A stretch of DNA of 64,000 nucleotides from Malus domestica (Eukaryota > Streptophyta > Magnoliopsida > Rosales > Rosaceae): NCBI RefSeq assembly GCF_042453785.1, contig NC_091670.1, positions 34,917,501-34,981,500 on the forward strand. Reading direction: 5' to 3'. Below are positions 33,401-43,585 of this stretch, one piece after another. The notes below the pieces were generated by a model that had not been told where the DNA came from, searched no databases, and worked only from the letters and a program-made list of their open reading frames with translations. A program made the translations under genes and the position numbers. How positions within the stretch are numbered: the first letter of the stretch is position 1; each line of letters opens with the position of its first letter.

Positions 33401-34261
33401 CTTGTTGTTGGAGAGAATCAGCAGAGTTTTGATCTTGAAGGCGATAGTGGAAGCCTCATTCTATTGACTGGTCAGAATGGGGAGAAGCCACGACCGGTTG
33501 GGATCATTTGGGGCGGGACCGCTAACCGTGGTCGCTTGAAACTAAAAATTGGCCAACCACCGGAAAATTGGACTAGTGGAGTTGATCTTGGACGCCTTCT
33601 TCAACTCCTTGAACTTGACCTGATAACAACCAAGGAAGGGTTTCAAGGTTTGTGCGTCTAAACCAGCCAATTGTTGTTTTTCCCTTTCCTCTTTTTTTTG
33701 GTTCTGTTCTTTTAGTCCAACACCGTGTGCAAACTCTTAAAATACGAATGGAGTTCTATGTTTTTGCTGACTCTTGGCGTTGTTCAGCATATTTTCCTGA
33801 CTCATGTTCTCTGCTTGATTGTTAACATAGCTGCTATCCAAGAGCAACGAAATGCTGCTGCGGGGATTGGTTCCACAGTTGGGGAGTCATCCCCAGCTGT
33901 TCGGCCCCCTTGTAAAGATAAGCTAGAAGATAACTTTGAACCTTTGGGTTTCAATCTTCAGAAAATTCCAATTGAAGGTGAGTCCTGTCAGGGACTGATT
34001 CGACCATTCATGCGCGGTGACTTTCACATAGAAAATTGTGTTGAAACTGCTCCAAATATAGAACACCAATTCATTCCCAGTGCCACCAGCAGATCTCCAG
34101 GAAATCAAAACAATCAAGAGGGAAATCCGGTACCAAAAAACCTTTTGCCATTGCAGAGTAGCTTGGATGAAGAGATATCTGTTTCGTTGCAGTTAGGTGA
34201 GCCTGAACCGAAGAGAAGAAAAAACTGCTACTCTCTCTTTAGCAGTAAAGGACCCATATGA
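30465..34261 (+). CDS. NAL1: NARROW LEAF 1-like trypsin-fold serine protease
   Basis: Coding exons: 30465-30965, 31270-31413, 32377-32617, 33147-33647 and 33831-34261 (TGA), giving 605 residues; all sites are GT-AG with matching phases. The protein opens MDRTRLDLRFHHHSGSTQ. The catalytic triad of a trypsin-like fold is visible: His in FLTNRHVAVDL, Asp in RADGAFIPF and Ser in LEGDSGSLIL. The C-terminus is polar and ends in a basic patch (EPKRRKNCYSLFSS). Rice NAL1 is a nuclear/cytoplasmic protease controlling leaf width, vein number and polar auxin transport; dicots have several homologues, so this may be one of a small set and the symbol is by similarity. The frame is intact. The 5' leader appears to contain an intron. 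Length fits the family (about 580-610). Confidence 0.9.
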
Positions 34262-34955
34262 AGTAGGAATGAGTAAACTGTATTTCTTGGAGTAACCGTC
34301 GTGCGAGGGGTTGCTTCAAAGCGAGGACTTTAAATTCTCAGTTCACTTTATTCCAGATTGCAACTGCAGTGAACTTCATTCATCAGTTGCTATATTCCTC
34401 CTGGGAATGTTTTGGTAAGGGCAAAAAGTATAGGTCATATATGTGGAGCATACAATGTTTTAGAGAGATGTTTAGGCATTACCTGTGCTCGATTTTACTT
34501 TTGATTTGTACCGCTTTAGTGAATATCCTTATTCCTTATAGCATTAGCACCCCGAAGTGGGAGTATAAGCAGCTATTGTAATCCGAACGACATAATGTAA
34601 AATGTTGCGTTCGGGTAGCGAGGTTAGTTTGTTCAGAGCCGAATTGATCGAAGGTCTCTTTTTGATGGTTGAAAGAGGAGGGAGCATGATGGACTACACC
34701 ATTTGTATCTTCATAAGTGATAAGTCTAGTAGTAGTCTATAAGGGAACTCACATTGTGGCTATATTTGTAAATGCGGCTACCATTGAGACATTGTCTTCA
34801 ATATCTTTTTTGTTTGGCGTGTCCTTTTTATTCAAGTTTCTTTACATGCCATGGAAATTTAAAATCCTTTTGACGTTGAATCTTGCACTGGCATATATAT
34901 ATGCACTTACGTCATCGTTTTCAAATTGTATTTATTTTTCCTTTTAAAACTAACC
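34262..34955 (+). other. 3' flank of the NAL1-like gene
   Basis: Probable 3' UTR for the first few hundred bases, then AT-rich spacer. No further coding frame is supported. Confidence 0.4.
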
Positions 34956-35136
34956 AGTTAACGCCACTTAGTCCTATGGTCTAGTAGTATTCCTCTTCAC
35001 TTGTAAGTAAGAGGTCTTAGGCTCGATTCTCGTCAAAAGCGAATTTGAATCAAATTATTACTAGCTCATTGTAAGGCTAATAAGTCCATCCCTCCTCTTA
35101 GAGTAGATATTATTGTTTGTCCAAAAATTAGTTAAC
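34956..35136 (+). mobile_element. tRNA-derived SINE with 7-bp TSD
   Basis: AGTTAAC flanks at 34956-34962 and 35130-35136. A tRNA-like A box (TGGTCTAGTAGTATT, about 34978) and B box (GGCTCGATTCTCG, about 35020) are in the right order. The 3' end is AT-rich. Similar to the minus-strand remnant at 26274-26392. Confidence 0.65.
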
Positions 35137-35572
35137 AAATTGAGGTGAAATGGAAATAAGATGATCCTTGTCACTGTAATAAATAATTTTATCATGCCAA
35201 GTATGTGCTGAAACGACATTCTTTTGGACCAAATAAGGTTGAAGGGAATGCTTATGTGGTGGAAATTGTTCGTTATGGACTAGATTTGTGCTTGGAAGTT
35301 CAGTTTCTTGATATATGGAGTGAATGTTTCAGCACTACTACTCTTCCACAGGGAGTGTTCTTGGACTTGAGAAAAGTTATGGGTTTTTAGTTGGAATCGC
35401 TATTTAGCTGATTGGGGAGTGCTATTAACACATTTACGTTGCACACACATTTTTTAATTTTTGTCCATTGATATTCTTCGATTCATTCGATTCGGTGACG
35501 GAAAATTGAGAGGGGTATGTAAGAGGTAACAATAAGCACCCTTGCTGATAGTGTAGAAGCTGCCCTCATGTT

Positions 35573-35866
35573 TTGCTTTTAGAAGACTTCGTGACACACA
35601 AATGGAGTAACAAGATGGTCATTCCCTTGGAGTTTTTAAAGGATGACCCATCCTGGAAGAATGAAACTCGTCATGTGAGAGTTGATGGTCATGAACTACA
35701 GTTGCATCAGGGTGCGAAAAATCTTCTTGTGTATGATCTGACAAAGCATACGATTACGAAGGTCGCACATAATTATAGAGAGCCCTCGAAGAAATTCTTT
35801 GTTAGCTACAGTTTCACTTGCATGCATGGGTTCTGTTTGACACGGTTGCCTTTTGTGATCTATTAG
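35573..35866 (+). pseudogene. Possible F-box-associated domain fragment
   Basis: A 97-codon frame without a convincing start contains VIPLEFLKDDPSWKNETRHV and GAKNLLVYDLTKHTITKV. The LLVYDLTxxTITKV pattern recalls the beta-propeller-like F-box-associated domain of plant F-box proteins. No F-box is upstream. The neighbouring frame 35205-35390 shows nothing familiar. Weak call; could be random. Confidence 0.3.
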
Positions 35867-36096
35867 GCTTTTGATTAATCAGTTATACTACTTTCAAGTT
35901 TAAAAAGGAGAGTTTTGTGGAAATACGAAAAATCTCAGTAGGTGTTAGTGTAATTAATATCCTATTATATTTTACAAACACTTTAATTTTGTCTCTGAGA
36001 ACATCGATCGGATAATTTGAAATGATACGAAAATTATAATTTCACATTGGCAATTTTGTTCTACTAAAAATAAAAAAAAGAAAATACAAAAGATTT

Positions 36097-36609
36097 TGTT
36101 GATGCACAAAATCAGTGAGGACTTTGGTACAACAGAAAATGTGAAGTTTGTGACCTTCGCTAGATTGCTCCGGTCACTAGTGTGGATAAGTATGTAAATG
36201 GATAGAGATAGAGAAGTAAACACAAGATGTACCTGGTTCACCCAGATTGGCTACGTCCACGGAGTAGATGAGTTCTCATTAATTGTGAAGGGTTTACACA
36301 AGTACATAGGTTCAAGCTTTCATTTAGTGAGTACAAGTGAATGATTTAGTACAAATAACATTAGGAAATATTGTGGGAGAATGATATCCTTTTATAGAAG
36401 AGAGTTTCTAGCTTTGTTTTGACATTGACACGTGTCGTATTGTGATTGGCTTCTGATGTTGACATGTGGCGCTATGATTGGCTTCTAATGTCGACATGTG
36501 TAGCTATGTGATTGGCCTCCTGGTTGGAGGGAAACTCTTCTGGGTCCTTGATGATATAACGTTGACCGGTGCTCAGTAGTTTCGGGATTGGTCAAGTATG
36601 GTACAAACA
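36097..36609 (-). repeat. LTR of the Tat-type element (3' LTR by orientation)
   Basis: 513 bp, TG...CA ends (TGTTGATGCAC and GGTACAAACA on the plus strand). The purine-rich minus-strand word CTTAGGGGAGCAC just inside (36610-36622) fits a polypurine tract. Differences from the other LTR are mostly C-to-T or G-to-A. Confidence 0.93.
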
Positions 36610-37929
36610 GTGCTCCCCTAAGTTACCGAGTGAGGGAAGCTTTTCGGTTAGGGACTTGCAAGATCCAAGCCGCTGAGTAATCACGAAACTTCTAAGTACC
36701 GAAGTGTGATATCGTTTTCACTTACCTTATCTGTCTCATAGGTAGATGTGGCATCTTCTATGGAAGTATTTTTCCTCCATCCAGGGATGATATCTTTAAC
36801 CGGTGGAGATGCACAAGATAATGTATCAATTTCACTTGAAGCTTACTTATAGTTTCAGGCTTGGTCAAGTGCGATACAAACCATGTAGTAGGAGTCCCCC
36901 AAGTCGCCGAGCTAGGAGATCTGCCGAAAGAGGTGACAGACAAGGTAAGCAATCATAGCTCCCAACAATCAGTCCCAGATCAGAAGTTTGATTTTGAGTT
37001 CCGGCTGATTATTCTCATTCTCCCTATCTTGCAGGCAGCATGAAGGATAAAGAGAAGAAAAAAGAGAAGAGATGATATGAGATACTTTTTCTTTTGAAGA
37101 AGTAACTTTTCACAGGCTTATTCTTGAACTGGGTTGAAGGGTTTTCTAGTTTCCTCCAGAGTATAAGGCCGACTTAAGAATTTGAGAGTCAAAACAAGTC
37201 CATCAAATCAAAAGTGCGTTCGACCTTGATGATATGTGATACTTTTGCTGTTGACGAAGTAATAGATGAACTGGCACGTGTTTTGTTGTGCTTGTCTCCA
37301 CATGTTTCCTTGCATCATTCTCACTTGCCCTATCTGTTCCTCAGGCATATGTGGTATCTTTTCTGGAAGCATAAGATGTTGCAGATGAGTATTCGAGAGC
37401 AATGCCAGCTAAGTAATCAGGGAAGGGGTTCCAGGCAGTCAGTTCCTGACTGGAAACTTGATTCCAAGTGCTGACTGATTGCTCTCTTTCTCATTGTCTT
37501 GCAGATAAGAACGAGGGCAAAGGAAAATACAGAGAAAAAGCATGATATGGGATACTCTTGCTTTTGACCCTGATGATATGAGATACTCTTGCTCTGGTGT
37601 GGCTGGTTTGCATAGGTATTATTGGGAGGGGGGAAGAAAGCTGAGTATTTCGAGAGGCTTCTTTGGGAGTGCCCTCTTAGATATGAGGAAGGGTTGAACA
37701 TTTTTGTAGGTCTGCCTGTCCGTGGAGGATGGAGGTTGACATATATAGGAGTCTCCCTAACCACAAGTAGTAATGCTATTCCTTTACCCTTCTTGGTCAT
37801 AACAATGTAGTGGGAGCTGCAAGCTTCACATGTTTTAACTTTGTCATAGCGCTTTGAAAAAATGGTCTGCGGTATCTGGAAAGCTGATGTTATGTGTGAA
37901 GATTGCAGACAAGCTTTATCCAAGGAAAT

Positions 37930-38375
37930 CTGGCTCTCGAAGTTCGGAGAGCGGTGCCTCTTCGGTTTTCGAACAAGCAATCTTGTCGGGGATCTGGCTC
38001 TCGAGATTCGAAGAACGGTGCCTCTTCGATTTTTGAGAAAGCAATCATGTTGGGAGTCTGGCTCTTGAGATTCGGAGAGTGGTGCCTTTTCGATTTTTGA
38101 GAAAATAATCCTGTTAGGAGTCTGGCTCTCGAAATTCGGAGGGCGGTGCCTCTTCGATTTTTGAGCAAGTAATCCTGTTGGGAGTCTGGCTCTCGAGATT
38201 CGGAGAGCGGTGCCTCTTTGATTTTTGAGAAAGTAATCATGTTGGAGTTTGGTTCTCGAGATTCAGAGGTGGTGCCTCTTTGATTTTTGAGCAAGTAATC
38301 CTATTGAGAGTTTGGCTCTCGAGATTCGGAGAGCGATGCCTCTTCGATTTTTGAGCAAGCAATCTTGTTGGGAGT
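37930..38375 (+). repeat. 64-bp tandem repeat array, about seven units
   Basis: The word (C/T)TGGCTCTCGAGATTCGG recurs at 37930, 37994, 38058, 38122 and 38186, exactly 64 bp apart, then at 38249 and 38312 with 63-bp spacing. Each unit continues GAGCGGTGCCTCTTCGATTT and a TTGAGxAAGxAATC segment. Short protein frames through it are repeat artefacts. Confidence 0.93.
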
Positions 38376-38801
38376 GTTTTCTCGAATGTGAGTAAAGGTT
38401 GGGCTTTTTTCCAATCTGCCTTGCCACGGAACACGGAGGTTGACACACATAGGGACTTTCCAGTTATCAAGCAGTGGTGTTGTTCCTTTACTCTTGTGGG
38501 TAATAGTAGGGTAGTTGGACCTTCAAAATTTATGTGTCTAAACTTTGTCAGAGATATTTGGCAAAGTTATTTGTGGTACCCGAGGAGCTGATGTTGCGTG
38601 TGGAGAGTGGTGCCTCTTCAAAATCCAAAGAGTGGTACCTCTTCGATTTTTGAACCAACGGCCCTGTTGCCCTTTCTTTTATAAGGGCACCAATTGTGTG
38701 CAAGAAGTACATTCAGAGAGTTATTGCTTGTAGGAATTTTCCCCTTATTTTTGTACTTCATATATTTATTGCACCTCATTTATCCTTCATCATTTCTGAG
38801 A

Positions 38802-39474
38802 ATGTTTGGCCCATCCGACCGTTGTTTTGACTTGAACTTTGGTGAAGAGGCAACCATGCATTCTCAAGACAACATATGACGCCCATCATTCTTATCCTCT
38901 ACTGGTCCTTTACTATTGGGGACTCTGTGATGAAGAGTGATATGACCGCTGCGGTGGTGGCCAGGAACCTTCTCACTCCCAAAGATAACAGACTACTTTC
39001 CAAACGGTCTGATGAGTTGGTTGTTAAGGATTCTCTGGCTCTAAGTGTTCAGTATGCAGGTTCTGTGTCTAATATGGCCCAACGCCTATTTGCTCAAACC
39101 CGGCAAGTTGAATCATTGGCGGCTGAAGTGATAAGTCTCAAACAGGAGATCAGAGGGCTCAAGCATGAAAATAAACAGTTGCACATGCTCGCACATGACT
39201 ATGCTACAAACATGAAGAAGAAGCTGGACCAGCTGCAGGAATTTGATGGTCAGATTTTACTTGATCATCATATGTTTGTGGGTTTGTTCCAAAAGCATTG
39301 ATTGCCTTTGTCTTCTGGGGCTGTACCGCGTAATGAAGCTCCAAATGATCAACGTTCGGTGCCTCCTCCTTCTGGGGTTCTGCCTAGTATTGAGGCTCTG
39401 AATAATCACCCTCCGGTGCCTCCTCTTTCTAGGGCTTTGCAAACTGCTGAGACTTCTTCTGAGCAACCTTTGTG
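38802..39474 (+). pseudogene. Decayed antisense coiled-coil ORF in the Tat-type element
   Basis: Starts MFGPSDRCFDLNFGEEA, then meets TGA at 38877-38879 and a frame change. The rest continues in another frame (SVMKSDMTAAVVARNLLTPK, then the coiled coil AAEVISLKQEIRGLKHENKQ) to TGA 39299-39301, and the Pro/Ser-rich tail follows to TGA at 39472-39474. It is a relative of the intact 226-aa ORF at 21699-22379. It reads opposite to gag-pol and away from the adjacent LTR. Confidence 0.85.
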
Positions 39475-40011
39475 AAGGCTCCCTCTTGTTTGTTTATTTT
39501 AATTCATGTATATGTACATATTTGTAACTTAGCGGAGATATCAATAAACAAGCTTTGCTTCATTTCAACGTATTGTGTTAAATACACCAAGGTCTTCTTC
39601 ACTAAGTTCTTTGAGTTTTTTCTTTTGTTGAAGCTTGTATGTTGAAGCTTTGTGAGTGAAGCATGTATGTTGAGGTAGTGCTCCCTTAATTTCCCGAGTA
39701 AGGAAAACTTCTCGGTTGGAGACTTGAAAAATCAAAGTCATTGAGTGGTCGTAAGACTTCCAAGTATCAAGGTGCAGTAACATATGGTAGGAGTCCCTTA
39801 AGTCTCCGGTCGAGAGAGTTGACGAATGAGGCATTTCCTTTCTAAGTGGTAGCCCAAAACTCCTTCTTTATATATATTTGTTATGAAAGTTGTTAGGCCC
39901 AAAGAAGAGGAGGCCTAGGCAATTTTTTTTTTTGAATTTTTTTTTTCAAATTTTCGAAATTTTCGAATTTTCGAATTTTTTAATTTTTTAATTTTCGAAT
40001 TTCTGAAAGAA

Positions 40012-40054
<43 letters not shown>

Positions 40055-40059
40055 AAGCT

Positions 40060-40640
40060 TTGTAGGTAAAGCTTTGGTGTTGAAGCTTTGTAGGTGAAGC
40101 TTTGAGGTTGAAGTTTTGTTGGGTACCATGAATTGATTTTGCTTCACACTATCTTGATCAAGATAGTGTGAAGCTTTTGTGTTGAAGCTTTGTAGGTGAA
40201 GCTTTTGTAAGTGAAGTTTTTGTGGGTGAAGCTTTTGTTGGTGAAGCTTTTGTAGGTGAAGCTTTTGTGGTGGGTGAAGCTTTTGTGGATGAAGCTTTTG
40301 TTGGTGAAGCTTTTATGGGTGAAGCTTTTGTAGGTGAAGCTTTTGTGGTGGGTGAAGCTTTTGTGGGTCAAGCTTTTGTTGGTGAAGTTTTTATGAGTAA
40401 AGCTTTTGTAGGTGAAGCTATTGTGGGTGAAGCTTTTGTGTTGAAGCTTTGTAGGTGAAGCTTTGGAGTTGAAGCTTTGTAGGTGAAGCTTTGGAGTTGA
40501 AGCTTTGTAGGTGAAGCTTTTGTGGGTGAAACTTTGTAGGTGAAGCTTTGGAGTTGAAGCTTTGTAGGTGAAACTTTGGAGTTGAAGCTTTTGTTGGTGA
40601 AGCTTTTGTGGTGAAGCTTTACTGGGTACCATGAATTGAT
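40060..40640 (+). repeat. GAAGCTTTTGT minisatellite
   Basis: Repeats of 15-18 bp built on GGTGAAGCTTTTGTGG or GAAGCTTTGTAGGTGAAGC. A palindromic GCTTCACACT...AGTGTGAAGC block flanks both sides (40141-40174 and 40644-40677). Preceded by a TA tract at about 40019-40050. Protein-like frames on both strands (GEAFVGEAFV, SFTHKSFTYK) are products of the repeat. Confidence 0.9.
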
Positions 40641-40826
40641 TTTGCTTCACACTATCTTGATCAAGATAGTGTGAAGCTTTTGAGAATTTGTAGTTGTTCT
40701 CCATTGATGAAGCTTTGTTGAATTTCCCTTTTTTTTTTTTGGAAAACTAGAAATTTGTTGAATTTCCTTTTTTTTTTGGGAAACTAGAAATATGAAAATG
40801 TGAGAGAAACAACATATATAAATTTT

Positions 40827-41430
40827 GCTTCCACACTGTTGAGCAAGAGATTGTGATGCAAGCCACACCTTGTACTAGTCGAAGGTTTGGACGAACCATA
40901 TAAATTGAATTTGCTTCGAACAGTATTGATCAAGAGTGTGTGAAGCTTTCTATGAGTTGTAGTTGCCCTTCATTGATGAAGCTTTTGTTGGCGCCATACA
41001 TTGGTTTTGCTTCACACTGTCTTGATCAAGAGTGTGTGAAGCTTTTAAGAATTGTGGTTGTCCTCCTTTGATGAAGCTCTTGTTGGCACCATAAATTTTT
41101 TTTGCTTCACACTGTCTTGATCAAGAGTGTGTGAAGCTTTTGAGAATTGTGGTTGAACTCCTTTGATGAAGCTCTTGTTGGCACCATAAATTGGTTTTGC
41201 TTCACACTGTCTTGATCAAGAGTGTGTGAAGCTTTTGAGAATTGTGGTTGCCTTCCATTGATGAAGCTCTTGTTGGCACCATAAATTGGTTTTGCTTCAT
41301 ACTATCTTGATCAAGAGTGTGTGAAGCTTTTGAGAATTGTGGTTGAACTCCTTTGATGAAGCTCTTGTTGGCACCATAAATTGGTTTTGCTTCACATTGT
41401 CTTGATCAAGAGTGTGTGAAGCTTTCTACG
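40827..41430 (+). repeat. 95-bp satellite-like array with a palindrome per unit
   Basis: Near-palindromic 34-bp blocks, GCTTCACACTGTC then TTGATCAAG then AGTGTGTGAAGC, start at 41009, 41104, 41199, 41294 and 41389, exactly 95 bp apart. Earlier diverged units start near 40827 and 40913. Spacers include GATGAAGCTCTTGTTGGC and ACCATAAATTGG. It lies in the 3' untranslated part of the Tat-type element. Confidence 0.95.
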
Positions 41431-41605
41431 AGTTGTAGTATTTGCATTGTTATAGAGGGGAAATGTCTGAAACAGATGCAAGAAGGCTGAAGAGTTTGAT
41501 CTTCGTATGCCATGCACTGAAGTTGTTGTTGGCTTGCAATAAGACTTTGTTGGTGACTTTAACTCTTGTTGGGCATAAGTGCTCCCCTAGTTGAGTTGTC
41601 AAGCT

Positions 41606-43455
41606 TGAGGATTCCTAGAAGAACAAGGATTCCTAGAAGAACAAGGATTCCTACTCCAAGAAGGATTCCTACTTGAAATAGGAAAGTTAAGCCAAGGTTT
41701 CCTACTTTGGTTTGACCTTTCCTAAATGTTCCTAAGTTTTATCAACTTTGAAGGCATCCTAAGCATCCTAGGACATCAAATACACATTCCCTTTATTTTC
41801 TAGTCTTTGCCGCACATCACCTTACCTTTTCTCCTTTTAATTCTGATTTCTTACCTTTTCTTGGAGGATTTGGAGATTTAAACTTAGCCAATTTCAGTCC
41901 CAAACCGTGCCATACCTTTTCCTATACATATATGTTATTGCCGCATCCCCCTTGGCACTTTCCTTTAATTTTCTGATTTGATTTCCTATTTCTAGAAGCT
42001 TTTGACTTGATTTCTGTTTACCAAAATAGTCTAGGGTTTTTAATTTCCTAATCCCTTTAAATAAACATCCTTGTGCAGCCACAAACATCCCCCATTCATC
42101 TAGAAAATACCCATTCACGCCAGAAACTGAACCTCATATTCAACATCCCCATTCCTTCACCATTCACCATATTTTCTGACCCAAAACTACCCTAGCCGCA
42201 CCACCCATCAACCCTAAACACTTCCATACATCCTCCATCCATTCTACATCATTCAAATACCCAAGAACCTGCCCATAATCCCTGTGCCGCAGCAAAGGAG
42301 AGGAAGAAGAAGTACTTGAAGTTTCTAGCCGTTCAACATCGAATCGTTGGAATACTTAGGTGTTCTCTTTCTTATATTTACAATGTATAAATCTGTTTTC
42401 CTTTGTTTTGTGAACATGAGGAACTAAGCCTTTTGGCTAGGGGGTTATTCAATACCATGATTATGCTTGCAAGATGAATTGATTACGTCTAATTGTTATT
42501 TCATGAATTGTGAATGCAATTTGCTTAACCGTTTGATTGATGACTTATTTTTGTGTGTTAATTAAGATGGCCAACTTAGTTTTCATGCAGGAATTTGAAG
42601 CTAAAACATAAGGAAGTTTCACCTAATAGTTACAACTTTATGTTTGAAAGTAGTGGAGGTCGCTTATAAACGATCGCGTTAAGTGAATTCTTGGCAAACG
42701 TTTCATGCTTTTCATAGTAACAATTGCCTCGTCAATGCTTATAGTTTTCATGAAGCTTAATGATCTTTGATTGTATCTTTATTGTGCTTTTCACGTAAGG
42801 AACTTTCAAAGAATGTTTTGAGTTGTTGCATGTGCATTCCCATCCAATTCACTAACTTTAGGAAAACTTGAAGGTTAAAAAAGTGCTATCACAGTTAACC
42901 TAGGGCGTTGAGATTCATAATTCATTGAAAGAAACAATTGGAAATCAAAGTTGAATGCAAGTGTATCATGTGTGGAGAAGAACCCTCTAGTTGATCTATC
43001 ACCCATCAATTTACTTAACTTTGTCTTAAAATCTGTTTACTTTGTTCTTGCTTTGTTTTACTTAATTTCGTCCAAAATCAAACCCACCTTATTTCTTTGA
43101 GTCATATTACTTAGAACTTGTCGTAGAATATGTTTTTAGGTGTTTTAGGTCATTAGGAAACCAAAATTCGTCCAAGTTGTGTTAGAGTCCTAAAACTGCC
43201 CAGAAAGTGGGTTTTAGGCAGTTTTGAGTGTTTGGTTGCTGTTTTGATTCTTTTGGTTCGTTTTAGTGTTTTAGAGTTTAGTTTTGCATTCTTTGAGTCT
43301 AGTTTCGTATTTTAAACTTTGTTTTACAGATTTGAGTCAGTTTAGAGTGTTTTAGCAATCCCTCATAATCCCCGGTTTAAGAACGATCCTTACTTATCCA
43401 TACTACAATTGTCAACAAGAGGGTTAATTTGTGTGTTTATTTATTTTACGCATCA
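41606..43455 (+). repeat. Left LTR of the Athila-like element, 5'-truncated
   Basis: Matches the right LTR from TGAGGATTCCTAGAAGAAC onward and ends ACGCATCA. It carries one extra GGATTCCTAGAAGAACAA unit near 41627, and a stretch of about 90 bp (near 42400-42495) that the right LTR lacks. Confidence 0.92.
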
Positions 43456-43460
43456 AATTT

Positions 43461-43478
43461 TGGCGCCGTTGCCGGGGA
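43461..43478 (+). promoter_or_regulatory. Primer binding site of the Athila-like element
   Basis: TGGCGCCGTTGCCGGGGA, five bases after the LTR end, is the usual Athila-type tRNA primer site for minus-strand DNA synthesis. Confidence 0.85.
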
Positions 43479-43585
43479 TTAGCAACTTTGCTAATCCCTC
43501 GTTCTTTTTGTTTATTATTTATTTTCGTTTGTTTTCTATCATAGTTGCTGATTTATGTTGTTTCTTTGTTTTTAGGTACTAGTGC

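Noticed and set aside
40144..40704. Long open frames in the GAAGCTT minisatellite (both strands)
   Set aside because: They are low-complexity products of the repeat (SFTHKSFTYK, GEAFVGEAFV) with no start context or domain.
40827..41430. Regular repeats with palindromes, CRISPR-like at first sight
   Set aside because: The whole 95-bp unit is repeated, spacers included, so there are no unique spacers; the setting is a plant retroelement with no cas genes.
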